From assembly GCA_964461295.1 (NCBI GenBank), contig CAYWTX010000265.1, positions 1 to 12,689 on the forward strand: a stretch of DNA of 12,689 nucleotides, in the 5' to 3' direction. The translations under genes and the position numbers were made by a program. The notes below the pieces were generated by a model. That model made no database searches. It saw nothing but the letters and a program-made list of their open reading frames with translations, and was not told where the DNA came from. Origin of the DNA: CAYWTX01 sp964461295. Its GTDB lineage: Bacteria > Planctomycetota > Phycisphaerae > SM23-33. The stretch's first letter is position 1; each line of letters opens with the position of its first letter. Positions 5,362 to 12,689 of the stretch are shown here, in pieces.

Positions 5362-7089
5362 ATGCGTATCCGATGCGGACAATGCGGAGCGATCCACGAC
5401 TTCAGGGGGGCCCTGGGCCCCTCCGTGGTCTGTTCCGCCTGCAAGAACGAGATCTCGCTCGTCGACAAGCCCGACGACGGCGGCGCGGCCGCTCCCGCGG
5501 TCGGCAACGGCGCCAAGGGCGCCTTCATGAAGGACCCCTGCGCCGACGGCGGCTTCGCCGAGCTCGCCCGCAAGGCCAGGCCCCCCAAGATCAGCATCAC
5601 CTGCTCCGCCTGCGGCAAGACCGTCCATCTCAGCGCCCGCGCGGCCGGCAAGACCGCCCGCTGCAAGGCGTGCGGCGGGAGCATCGACGTCCCCTACCCC
5701 GACGACCTGGCCGCGATCCACATCCCCGCCGTCCGCCTCCGCCCCGACGAGACCGTCCGGGGAGAGGAACTGCTGCCAGGACCCGAGAAGCTCGCCGAGC
5801 AGGAAGCCCCCGCGGCGGCGCCCGAGCCCATCGCCATGGCCGTCATCGAGAGCCAACCCGCCGCGACGATCGAACTGGATGTCGGTCATCGCGAGGACAT
5901 CGTCGGCGCCGTGGACGAATACGCCCCCGACCTCGACGTCGGCGTCAGCTCCAGGCAGGGCGAACTGATGTGGGCCCTGACCGACCGGGAGCAACAGAGC
6001 GACGCCCGGAGCCGCGTTGTCGCAGCCGGAAAGGCCAAGGGGATAAGGCCGCTTCACCTCGCCGCCGCCGCCCTGGCCGTGCTCGTGCCCGCCATCGCCG
6101 CCTTCACCATCGTGGAATTCATCGGCCCCAACCATGCCGACAACGCTCCCGGCGGCGAGGCCAACACGACCGGCAACGTCGTCGTCTCCCCGCCGGCCAA
6201 CCCGCCCCCCACCACCAACCTCGTCGCCACCCGCCCCGCGGCGGCCGTCGCCTCCTGCACCGTCCTGGAATGCCTCACCAGCGCCTTCGCCGCCGGCGGG
6301 TACTTCCCCGCCCGGAGCGACTGCCTCTACGCACGGATCAGGGTCCTCCTCCAGGCCGGCGAGAAGCCTCTCCACCTCCAGCCGGGCGTCAACACCGACT
6401 TCGTCCTCGCCGTTAACGGACGCGACACGCCCTGCCTCGGCGTGCCCGTGTCCGCCGACGAGGGCCTGCCCCGGCGCAGCGGCGTCGGCGACATTCGCCT
6501 GCCCGCCGAGGCCTCCGGCGAGATCGTCCTGCTGTTCGAACTGCCGCGCGACGCCGCCAAAGGCACGCTCAAGGTCCGCGACGTCGGCCAGGCCACCGTG
6601 CCCTTCGACGGCGCCGCCGCGTCCGTCGCCGTCTCACGCCTCGTCGGCACGTACCTGGAATGCCCGCCCCGCAACCTCCGCCCGCTGCTGCGACACCCGG
6701 TGATGGCCGCCATCCAGGCCGCTCCCGCCCAACGCCTCCTCGTCAAATCCCAGGGCGACGGTCTGCGCGTCGAGATCCCCGAGGCGGCCGTGACGGGCCC
6801 TGCCCGTCAGACCGGGCCGGGACTGTTCCACGCAACGCTGAACGGGGGAGGATCCGAGCTGTCGTGCACGCTGCGGTTCCTGGGCGACGGGAGCGCGGCC
6901 CTGCTCTACCTCGACGAGGCCCCCTTCCACCAGATCACATATTCCCGCACCGGCCGTCTGCCCGCCTCGCCCACGCCCAGGGCCATCACGCCCCCGCCGG
7001 GGTCGCGCCCCGCCGGGACCGACGCCAACGCCAGGCCCGGCCCCAGGGAACCAAGGGACCTGCCCAGAAGCAAGGGCTGGTTCGACTGA
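5362..7089 (+). CDS. Zinc-ribbon, single-pass membrane protein of unknown function
   Basis: A 575-residue protein I do not recognise by name. Two Cys4 zinc ribbons lie at the N-terminus: Cys5/Cys8 with Cys24/Cys27, and Cys81/Cys84 with Cys101/Cys104. An Ala/Pro/Glu-rich acidic linker follows, then one membrane helix at about 233-254 after basic residues (AGKAKGIR), suggesting zinc ribbons in the cytoplasm and the rest outside. A Pro/Thr/Asn-rich spacer (256-295) leads to a region at about 297-419 with beta-strand spacing reminiscent of DUF4352/Ig-like folds (segment EIVLLFELPRDAAKGTLKV), and another small beta-rich region at about 430-535 beginning GTYLECPPRNL. The domain guesses are weak. 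ATG 5362 is chosen because MRIRCGQCG is a typical zinc-ribbon opening; a GTG at 5287 would add 25 residues without any recognised feature. Proteins of this build are common in Planctomycetota. Role unknown; sensing or envelope assembly is possible. Confidence 0.8.
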   Translation: MRIRCGQCGAIHDFRGALGPSVVCSACKNEISLVDKPDDGGAAAPAVGNGAKGAFMKDPCADGGFAELARKARPPKISITCSACGKTVHLSARAAGKTARCKACGGSIDVPYPDDLAAIHIPAVRLRPDETVRGEELLPGPEKLAEQEAPAAAPEPIAMAVIESQPAATIELDVGHREDIVGAVDEYAPDLDVGVSSRQGELMWALTDREQQSDARSRVVAAGKAKGIRPLHLAAAALAVLVPAIAAFTIVEFIGPNHADNAPGGEANTTGNVVVSPPANPPPTTNLVATRPAAAVASCTVLECLTSAFAAGGYFPARSDCLYARIRVLLQAGEKPLHLQPGVNTDFVLAVNGRDTPCLGVPVSADEGLPRRSGVGDIRLPAEASGEIVLLFELPRDAAKGTLKVRDVGQATVPFDGAAASVAVSRLVGTYLECPPRNLRPLLRHPVMAAIQAAPAQRLLVKSQGDGLRVEIPEAAVTGPARQTGPGLFHATLNGGGSELSCTLRFLGDGSAALLYLDEAPFHQITYSRTGRLPASPTPRAITPPPGSRPAGTDANARPGPREPRDLPRSKGWFD

Positions 7090-7204
7090 GCGGCTTGTCA
7101 GCGGCGTGGAGAAATGGCTCCGGCCCCCCCATCCGCGCCGCCCTCCTGAGGGGCTCGCCCATGGAGCGTGCCAGGCTCCGGCAGTTCGCACATCCCGGGC
7201 GACC

Positions 7205-7223
7205 GGCGGATCACCCGCCTTTG
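7205..7223 (+). terminator. Weak hairpin between convergent genes
   Basis: GGCGG (7205-7209) and CCGCC (7215-7219) form a 5-bp stem with a 5-base loop followed by only TTT. It lies between the ends of the zinc-ribbon gene and the GH110 gene, where a terminator is expected, but it is short and the T-run is minimal. Confidence 0.2.
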
Positions 7224-7232
7224 CCCGACTCC

Positions 7233-8999
7233 TCACGCAACGCTTGGGCCTCGGCCGCGGTTCACGGTCTCCTCCGGCGTGCGGTCCAGAATCACCGACG
7301 CGTCGAGGCGCGGATCGACCGTGTTGCCCGCGAGCGTCACATCCCGGCACGCCGCCAGGGTCGCCATGGCCTTGCGCGGATGCCACGGCGCGATGCGTTC
7401 GGAACGGTGGATGCGGTTCCCGCGGAAGACCAGGCCGTGGGTGGCCAGCGCATAAAGCACCGGTTGTCCGCTGGTGTGGATGTCGTTGTCCAGAATCACA
7501 ATCCCGCGGTGAACAGGCTCATCCGGGATCGGCGTGGGAATGTCCGGACAGATGGAGATGATCGCCTCGCAGTACTGGTACTTGCTGCCAAGGCAGTAGT
7601 CGCTGAACGTGTTCCCCGCGATCAGGCAGTCGCGCGCGCCTCCGGATTCATACCAGTAGTGTGCGTCGCCGGCGATGAGAATGGCTGATCCGCTGGAATC
7701 GAAGTGGTTGCCCACCACGATGGACCGCCCCGGCGTCGACAGCAGCAACCCGCGCGCCCGGCAACTGCCGAAGTGACAACCCCGGATCTCCACTTCGGGC
7801 GACCACGTCAGGTTCTCCAAAGCGTTCCCCGCCCCGACCTCCGCCGGCAGGTCGGTCTCGAACGTCACCGTGAATGTGTCGGCCTGGGCATCCGGCGTTA
7901 CCGCCGCGATCGTGGCTTCGCCGATCGAAGTCATCGACGCGCTCCGCAGGAGGTTGATCCGGTCGCCCGCCCCGCCCCACGGCAGCCCGACGCTCTGCGG
8001 GTGCGCGAAGCGGCATCGCGCACGGCGGGCGTCCAGCCGCTCCGTAACGGGCACGCTCGTCCCGTGAATGTTGATCGGATCGTCCATCAACCCGTGGAAC
8101 CGGCAACCGGAAATCCTCACTCGCCCGCGGCAGTTCGAGACGTTGATACCGTCGTCGTGGCCGCTCAGCACGTGCCGTCCAGGCGCGGGCACCGCCTCAA
8201 ACCGTTCGATGTCGACGTCCTCGCAGAACTGCACGAGGCAGCCCAGACCGGCGCTGTGATGCAGGCGAATGTCGCGCAGCCGGACGTCCCGTGATTCGGC
8301 GAGAAAGAGACCGGCATGATCGCGCAATCCCGTGCGGAGCACCAGCCAGTCGCCCGGCCGCGGCAACGGCTGTGTGTTGAGACTCAGACGTACTCGGTTG
8401 GGCGCGATCGCGCGGGCCGGGCACCGGCCGCGGAACCAACCGTCGCCCGTGCCCGGCACAACCGCCAGGTCGTCGCCGCCGAACACCATCGCCCCCCACC
8501 AACGTTCGCGTGTCGTGCTCAGGAGCAGTCCATCGTCCTGCACAACGTGCGGATACTGCTCCAGGTCGAATTCCACGTCAACGGCGCCGGCGGGATCGCT
8601 TGCGACGACGCGCGCCTCGGCCCCCAGCGGGTGTTCCCAATCGACGCTGAAGCCCGCCAGCACGATGCCGCTGCTCCGCACGACGGAAACCGGCTGCAAG
8701 CGACCGTGGCAGACAAACCTGGCTCCGTACGCGTGCACGGTCAAGCCGGCGTGACCCTCGATCAGTATGGCGCAGCGGCGCTCCGCCGAGGTGGTGTTGG
8801 AGAGCGCGAACGGCCGCACGTGCGCCTTGTCCGCGTGGAAATCGTAGCGCCCGGGCGGAACAAGCAGTATGCTTGCGGGGCGTTCGCGACAGGCTGCCAG
8901 TGCGCGGGTGAATGCGGCCGTCGCGTCTGTGCGCGAATCGCGCACATCGCCGAATGCCGTCACGTCAACGATGGTTGCCGAGGGATCTCCGAGGTCCAT
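7233..8999 (-). CDS. GH110-like alpha-1,3-galactosidase, parallel beta-helix
   Basis: A 588-residue protein, the usual size for glycoside hydrolase family 110, whose members release alpha-1,3-linked galactose (blood group B-type or related glycans) by inversion. The N-terminus DVTAFGDVRDSRTDATAAF is the classical start of a pectin-lyase-type right-handed beta-helix. Diagnostic stretches are HDDGINVSNCRG (His281-Asp282-Asp283) and RISGCRFHGLMDDPINIHGT, with the acidic pair Asp306-Asp307 where GH110 catalytic Asp residues sit, followed by beta-helix turns such as RGIVILDNDIHTSGQP and GLVFRGNRIHRSE. No signal peptide is seen from ATG 8999 or from upstream in-frame ATGs, so it appears cytoplasmic. 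ATG 8999 is chosen for an AGAGGAGAG ribosome site (9017-9009). It is divergent from the sulfatase, suggesting joint use on a sulfated or alpha-galactosylated glycan. Exact linkage is inferred; another beta-helix glycosidase is the alternative. Confidence 0.82.
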   Translation of the reverse strand: MDLGDPSATIVDVTAFGDVRDSRTDATAAFTRALAACRERPASILLVPPGRYDFHADKAHVRPFALSNTTSAERRCAILIEGHAGLTVHAYGARFVCHGRLQPVSVVRSSGIVLAGFSVDWEHPLGAEARVVASDPAGAVDVEFDLEQYPHVVQDDGLLLSTTRERWWGAMVFGGDDLAVVPGTGDGWFRGRCPARAIAPNRVRLSLNTQPLPRPGDWLVLRTGLRDHAGLFLAESRDVRLRDIRLHHSAGLGCLVQFCEDVDIERFEAVPAPGRHVLSGHDDGINVSNCRGRVRISGCRFHGLMDDPINIHGTSVPVTERLDARRARCRFAHPQSVGLPWGGAGDRINLLRSASMTSIGEATIAAVTPDAQADTFTVTFETDLPAEVGAGNALENLTWSPEVEIRGCHFGSCRARGLLLSTPGRSIVVGNHFDSSGSAILIAGDAHYWYESGGARDCLIAGNTFSDYCLGSKYQYCEAIISICPDIPTPIPDEPVHRGIVILDNDIHTSGQPVLYALATHGLVFRGNRIHRSERIAPWHPRKAMATLAACRDVTLAGNTVDPRLDASVILDRTPEETVNRGRGPSVA

Positions 9000-9008
9000 T
9001 TCGCGCCA

Positions 9009-9017
9009 CTCTCCTCT
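9009..9017 (-). promoter_or_regulatory. Ribosome binding site of the GH110 gene
   Basis: AGAGGAGAG on the minus strand lies about 9-11 bases before ATG 8999. It supports that start over ATG 9020, which has no such site and would itself overlap this motif. Confidence 0.55.
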
Positions 9018-9143
9018 CATTCGTGTAGTTGGGCGGCGACACTTTACCATTCTGCAACGGAGCTGGCCGGAAGAATTCTTCCTGTCCCCCAAGTGGAATA
9101 CTTGCGCCCGGCTTCCGCTGCCCCAACGCCCCCATCGCGCGAC

Positions 9144-9172
9144 TTGCGGCGCCCTCCACGCCGCAGTACCAT
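9144..9172 (+). promoter_or_regulatory. Candidate sulfatase promoter, possibly leaderless
   Basis: TTGCGG (9144-9149), a 17-base spacer and TACCAT (9167-9172) would place the transcription start within a few bases of ATG 9181. No ribosome site lies between, so the message may be leaderless, as suggested for nadE in this window. Confidence 0.35.
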
Positions 9173-9180
9173 CCTCCCGC

Positions 9181-10656
9181 ATGAAGACCATCTTCCTCGT
9201 CTCCGATTCGCTCAACCGGAATTACCTCCCCTGCTACGGCAACGGCTGGGTGCAGGCCCCCAACATCGACCGCCTCGCCCGGCGCGGCGTCGTCTTCGAC
9301 AACCATTACTGCGGCTCCATGCCCTGCATGCCCGCGCGTCGCGAGATGATGACCGGGCGAGTGAACTTCCTCGAAGCCGCGTGGAACGGCGTCGAGGTGT
9401 TCGACCGCACGCTGCCCAAGGAACTCCAGCGCCAGCGGAAGACGTATACGCACCTCATCACCGACCACTACCACTACTGGGAAGCCTGCGGCGCCAACTA
9501 CCATGCCCTGTTCAACACGTGGGAGTTCCTCCGCGGTCAGGAGGGCGACCTCTGGCATCCGCAGATTCGCGACCCGCAGCCGCCGCCCCACCGCGGCCGA
9601 AACACTCGCCAGGACTGGGTGAACCGCCAGTTCATGGACTTGCAGCGCGACGAGGACTATCCCACGCCGCAATGCTTCCAGCGGGCGATGGACTTCCTCC
9701 GCCGCAACGGGCGCGAGGACAACTGGCACCTGCACCTGGAGGTGTTCGACCCGCACGAGCCGTTCCTGTGCCCGCGCCGCTACAGCGACCTGTACAACGA
9801 CACGTGGTCGCGCCCGTGGCAGTTCGACTGGCCGCACTACAAGCCCGTCGCCGACGACGAGGGTCCCGAGGCCGTCGAGCACATCCGCAAGCTCTACGCC
9901 GGCACGCTGACGATGATGGACCACTGGCTGGGGCGCCTCCTGGACGTGATGGACGAGATGAACCTCTGGGAGGACACGACGCTGGTCTTCACGACCGATC
10001 ACGGACACATGCTCGGGGAGCACGGCTACTGGGCGAAGAACCACCAGTTCGACTACCAGCAACTCGTGAACATCCCGCTGATCGTCTGCTCGCCGCGGGC
10101 GAGCGGCGCGGGGCGGCGCGTCGGCGCGCTGACCGGCACGATCGACGTCATGCCGACGATCCTGGACCTGTTCGGCGCCTGCCAGCCGCCGCACGTCCAC
10201 GGGCGCTCCCTGCGCCCGCTGCTGAACGCCGACCAGCCGCACCACGACGGCCTGCTGTTCGGCTACTTCGGCAAGGACATCAGCATGACCGACGGGCGGC
10301 ACACGTACTGCCGCCAGCCGCGGCCGGGCGGGCCGCTGTTCGAGTACACCAGCATCCCCTACCGCTACAGCGACCTGGTGTACCCGCCGAGCCTGGAGAT
10401 GCTGGCCAGGGCCGAGGTGGACCGCGGCACGCTGGTGCAGGCCGGCAAGGTGCCGCTGTACAAGGTGCCGCGCCAGTCGCAGACGCACCGCGACGCGCCG
10501 GCGTTCGACCTCGTTTACGACATCCAGGCCGACCCCGACCAGACGACGCCCATCCACGACGCGGCCCTGGAGGCCGGGCTCGCCGCGAAGATGATGGACC
10601 TGCTCGGCCGCTTCGACGCCCCGCCCGAGCAGTTCCGCCGCGTGGGGCTGGGGTAG
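9181..10656 (+). CDS. Formylglycine-dependent sulfatase
   Basis: A 491-residue sulfatase of the alkaline phosphatase superfamily, hydrolysing sulfate esters. The C-x-P-x-R signature is CMPAR at residues 49-53 in the context SMPCMPARREMMTGR, so Cys49 should be converted to formylglycine by an FGE or anaerobic maturase encoded elsewhere. The first metal region reads LVSDSLNRNYLPCYG, with Asp9 kept but the common second Asp replaced by Ser10, as in the DTLNR-type sulfatase subgroup. TDHGHMLGEHGYWAKNH (Asp273-His274) is the second metal/substrate region. HLITDHYHYWEACGANYH and WEFLRGQEGD are typical of the same subgroup. No signal peptide precedes the core fold, so it looks cytoplasmic. ATG 9181 is chosen because the fold begins immediately after it. 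The divergent GH110 gene suggests a sulfated galactose-containing glycan as substrate, which is inference. Confidence 0.93.
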   Translation: MKTIFLVSDSLNRNYLPCYGNGWVQAPNIDRLARRGVVFDNHYCGSMPCMPARREMMTGRVNFLEAAWNGVEVFDRTLPKELQRQRKTYTHLITDHYHYWEACGANYHALFNTWEFLRGQEGDLWHPQIRDPQPPPHRGRNTRQDWVNRQFMDLQRDEDYPTPQCFQRAMDFLRRNGREDNWHLHLEVFDPHEPFLCPRRYSDLYNDTWSRPWQFDWPHYKPVADDEGPEAVEHIRKLYAGTLTMMDHWLGRLLDVMDEMNLWEDTTLVFTTDHGHMLGEHGYWAKNHQFDYQQLVNIPLIVCSPRASGAGRRVGALTGTIDVMPTILDLFGACQPPHVHGRSLRPLLNADQPHHDGLLFGYFGKDISMTDGRHTYCRQPRPGGPLFEYTSIPYRYSDLVYPPSLEMLARAEVDRGTLVQAGKVPLYKVPRQSQTHRDAPAFDLVYDIQADPDQTTPIHDAALEAGLAAKMMDLLGRFDAPPEQFRRVGLG

Positions 10657-10692
10657 GACGCGGGCAGAGGCGCCCCTTGCTTCCGAAAGATG

Positions 10693-10721
10693 TGGACTCC
10701 GGCAAAAGAAGTCCCTATCAT
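10693..10721 (+). promoter_or_regulatory. Candidate promoter of the radical SAM gene
   Basis: TGGACT (10693-10698) and TATCAT (10716-10721) are 17 bases apart. Transcription would begin near 10728, giving a GC-rich leader of about 100 bases. A GGAG at 10816-10819 lies 10 bases before the ATG. Confidence 0.4.
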
Positions 10722-10729
10722 CCTTGTTT

Positions 10730-10754
10730 GGCCGCGGCGCGGCGGCCGCGGCGC
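10730..10754. repeat. GC-rich direct repeat in the radical SAM leader
   Basis: The 11-mer GGCCGCGGCGC occurs at 10730-10740 and again at 10744-10754. The pair also contains self-complementary GCCGC/GCGGC halves, so the start of the leader RNA could fold strongly. Confidence 0.6.
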
Positions 10755-10829
10755 TGTGCTTGCGCTTCGTTCGATTGCCGGGGCGAGCGACCCATGGGTT
10801 GGAGCACGCCCTTCGGGAGACAGCAAGCG

Positions 10830-12467
10830 ATGTCGAAAGAAAACGTTGGGCTGTGTAACCAGTGCAACGCCCGCGTGCCGGCGGGATTCCTCAAGCGGGA
10901 CGGCCAGGTCTACATCCGCAAGGAATGCCCCACGCACGGAGCCACCGAATCGCTGGTCAGTTCCGACGCGGCGGCCTGGCAGGCGAAGCGCGACCTCTGG
11001 CAGTACGTGCCCGAACAGCCGGAAGTCTGCACGCTCAAGTGCGACAAGTGCCGCCACAACCACAAGCCCAATCTGACCTTCATCGACGTCACCAACCACT
11101 GCAACATGCACTGCCCCATCTGCATCGCCACGATCAAGGGGATGGGGTTCGACTACAACCCCCCCGTCGAATACTTCGAGAAGATCTTCGCCGAGATCAG
11201 CCGATGGGACCCCCAACCGGTCGTCCAACTCTTCGGCGGCGAGCCCACGGTCCGAGACGACCTGTTCGACATCATCGCCGCGGCCCGAAAGCACGGCCTG
11301 CGAGTCAGCGTGACCACCAACGGCCTGCGCCTGGCGGACGAGGAATACGCCAAGAAGTTCTGCGAAACCCGCGTGGGCGTGCGGTACGCGTTCGACGGCT
11401 TCAGCCCGGACATCTACGAGAAGCTGCGCCACAACCGCCCCGCCTACGAGAAGAAGCTCAAGGGCCTCGAGAACCTCAAGAAGTACACGCGCCGCAAGCA
11501 GGCGATCATCTCCTGCATCGCGCGGGGCATCAACGACGACCACGTCGCCAAGCTGGTGCAGTACGTCCACGACAACCGCGACTGGGTGTCCGAGCTGCTG
11601 ATGATCCCGCTGGCCGAAACGTGGGACCCCAAGGAGTTCAGCGACGCCAAGCCCAACACGCTCGAGGACGTCGAGCAGATCTTCCGCAACGCCGTCGGCG
11701 ACGACGTCGAGTTCATCCCGGCCGGGCTGTCGTACGCCATGCGCATCCCCCGCCCGTTCCTGCGGACCAGCCCCAGCTCGGAAATCCTCCTGCTGGCCGG
11801 CGTGCATCCCAACTGCGAGTCGATGACGGTCCTGCTGTCCGACGGCAAGCGGTATCACGGCATCGGGCACTACATGAACAAGCCGCTGCGACAGGCCGCC
11901 GCCGAGTTCGCGGCCATGTGCAAGGCGATGGAACCCGAGCTGAACAAACTGGACCCCCATCAGCGCTGGCAGCGCCTCCAAGGCCAGTGGCTGCTGCTCA
12001 AAACGCTGGTCCCCTGGGCGCTGCGGACCTTCAGCCTGTGGAAGCTGACGGGCAACAACCCGCCGCTGGCCCTGTACCGGTTCCTACGCGACCGCGCCAA
12101 AACCAAGTGGAACCGGCGGTTCGCCAGGGACGAGGCCGCCGCCGGGCGGCGCAAACGCGGCATGCTCCGCGTCGCCATGCTCCCCTTCGAGGAGCAGCAC
12201 TCGGTGGATGGCACGCGGCTGGAGAACTGCAAGGCCTGCTTCCCGTACGAAGACCCCGACACGGGGCGGATCGGCATCATCCCCGCGTGCATGTGGGTGC
12301 CCTACCGCAACGAAATCCTGCGGAAGATCTCCAGGAAGTACGGCGCGGTCGACGCCCAAGGCAGGCGCCGCGAAGCGTGGTTCCGCGCCGAAGGCGAGCA
12401 GGCTCGAACCCTTCCGCCCGACGAGCAGGCGCCTCTGGAACGAGCCTCCCCACAACCGCGAGCGTAG
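10830..12467 (+). CDS. Radical SAM protein of the MJ0619/tetraether-lipid-synthase-like group
   Basis: A 545-residue protein. The radical SAM cluster motif CNMHCPIC (Cys91, Cys95, Cys98) follows FIDVTNH, and the SAM-binding FGGEPT is at 135-140. Before the core is a rubredoxin/zinc-like set, CNQC (Cys9, Cys12) and KECPTHG (Cys33), plus Cys67, Cys71 and Cys74. Further cysteines that may bind auxiliary clusters are Cys229, Cys329, Cys364, Cys467, Cys470 (ENCKACFPYED) and Cys487 (IIPACMWVPYRNE). This multi-cluster build matches the group containing MJ0619 (pterin methyltransferase) and archaeal tetraether lipid synthase Tes, which joins lipid tails by C-C bonds. A hydrophobic stretch (WLLLKTLVPWALRTF, about 388-402) could touch membrane. 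The function here is not established; lipid or cofactor modification are both possible. ATG 10830 has a GGAG 10 bases upstream; an in-frame ATG at 10794 would add 12 residues without support. The tail after about 515 is low-complexity. Confidence 0.85.
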   Translation: MSKENVGLCNQCNARVPAGFLKRDGQVYIRKECPTHGATESLVSSDAAAWQAKRDLWQYVPEQPEVCTLKCDKCRHNHKPNLTFIDVTNHCNMHCPICIATIKGMGFDYNPPVEYFEKIFAEISRWDPQPVVQLFGGEPTVRDDLFDIIAAARKHGLRVSVTTNGLRLADEEYAKKFCETRVGVRYAFDGFSPDIYEKLRHNRPAYEKKLKGLENLKKYTRRKQAIISCIARGINDDHVAKLVQYVHDNRDWVSELLMIPLAETWDPKEFSDAKPNTLEDVEQIFRNAVGDDVEFIPAGLSYAMRIPRPFLRTSPSSEILLLAGVHPNCESMTVLLSDGKRYHGIGHYMNKPLRQAAAEFAAMCKAMEPELNKLDPHQRWQRLQGQWLLLKTLVPWALRTFSLWKLTGNNPPLALYRFLRDRAKTKWNRRFARDEAAAGRRKRGMLRVAMLPFEEQHSVDGTRLENCKACFPYEDPDTGRIGIIPACMWVPYRNEILRKISRKYGAVDAQGRRREAWFRAEGEQARTLPPDEQAPLERASPQPRA

Positions 12468-12523
12468 CGATCCGCCGTAAGACCCAAGAGTGTGGAGACT
12501 GTAGCATCATTGTTGCGTTCTAT

Positions 12524-12540
12524 TCAGCCCGACGGGCTGA
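12524..12540. repeat. Hairpin downstream of the radical SAM gene
   Basis: TCAGCCC and GGGCTGA form a perfect 7-bp stem with a GAC loop, 56 bases after the stop codon at 12467. It could fold in the 3' end of the message, but no T-run follows. Confidence 0.65.
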
Positions 12541-12547
12541 CGGAATG

Positions 12548-12689
12548 CAGCCCAGGGCAACGCCCTGGGTGCCGGAAACCCAGAAGGACAAGCCCTGTAA
12601 GGGCGGCAGAAGTGCGTGCAGAGGTTCTCTCGCCCTTACAGGGCTTGGGCTTGAGAGGTAACGAGTACCCAGGGCGCTGCCCTGGGCTG
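12548..12689. repeat. Nested inverted repeat element running to the window edge
   Basis: Outer arms at 12548-12570 and 12667-12689 are 23-base reverse complements with one mismatch. Inside them, 12589-12605 and 12631-12647 are perfect 17-base reverse complements. Each arm is itself close to a palindrome (for example GCCCAGGGC-AA-CGCCCTGGGT and GCCCT-GTA-AGGGC), so the element can fold as one long cruciform or as four small hairpins. No coding sequence is seen. The window ends at the last base of the outer right arm, so further copies may continue. It resembles dispersed intergenic repeats rather than an insertion sequence. Confidence 0.92.

Noticed and set aside
3631..6375. 914-residue open frame on the minus strand
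   Set aside because: It is antisense to nadE and the zinc-ribbon gene, has a composition of GC-rich third-position shadow (Gly/Ala/Arg/Val/His), and no recognisable motif.
8316..10829. Long in-frame extension upstream of the radical SAM gene (frame open from 8316)
   Set aside because: It runs antisense to the GH110 gene and out of frame through the sulfatase. Its translation is low-complexity Arg/Pro/Ala. The real protein begins at the ribosome site near 10830.
192..12467. A new defence, mobile or biosynthetic gene system across the window
   Set aside because: The genes point in mixed directions, have separate promoters, and mostly belong to known metabolic families. No nuclease, toxin, transposase or synthase set ties them together.

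Overview
The window is a high-GC chromosomal stretch (roughly two thirds G+C by eye) that looks like a member of the Planctomycetota or a close PVC relative. This is an inference from its content: a sulfatase beside a galactosidase, a protein with paired zinc ribbons plus one membrane helix and an outer domain, a peptidoglycan-recognition-type protein, and gene spacers packed with short hairpins and nested inverted repeats. No rRNA, tRNA, CRISPR array, transposase or phage gene was seen. Eight protein genes are complete within the window. Most lines of antisense or alternate-frame coding are GC-driven shadows.

Layout. Bases 1-191 are non-coding: two hairpins, then fourteen tandem copies of a 7-bp unit that stop exactly at the stop codon of the first gene. 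On the minus strand are a short-chain dehydrogenase of the gluconate 5-dehydrogenase type (192-959) and a membrane-anchored PGRP/amidase-like protein that has lost key catalytic residues (1198-1776). Divergent from these is an L-rhamnose isomerase of the Pseudomonas stutzeri type (2187-3395), whose eight metal-site residues are all present. A spacer with a 21-bp inverted repeat and a TCN-rich tract leads to glutamine-dependent NAD+ synthetase nadE (3637-5283), then a zinc-ribbon/single-pass membrane protein of unknown function (5362-7089). A minus-strand GH110-type alpha-galactosidase (7233-8999) is divergent from a formylglycine sulfatase (9181-10656). Last is a radical SAM protein with extra cysteine clusters resembling the MJ0619/tetraether-lipid-synthase group (10830-12467). 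The window ends inside a large nested inverted repeat (12548-12689).

How the genes may work together. The GH110 enzyme and sulfatase share a 181-bp divergent promoter region, and neither has a visible signal peptide. This suggests cytoplasmic breakdown of imported sulfated or alpha-galactosyl oligosaccharides. The rhamnose isomerase and the dehydrogenase fit general sugar or sugar-acid catabolism, but they are not in one operon and no rhamnulokinase or aldolase is nearby. nadE is housekeeping. The radical SAM gene appears to stand alone with its own promoter.

I did not find a convincing new multi-gene system. The best leads are the radical SAM protein, the GH110/sulfatase pair, the apparently inactive PGRP, and the repeat families in the spacers.
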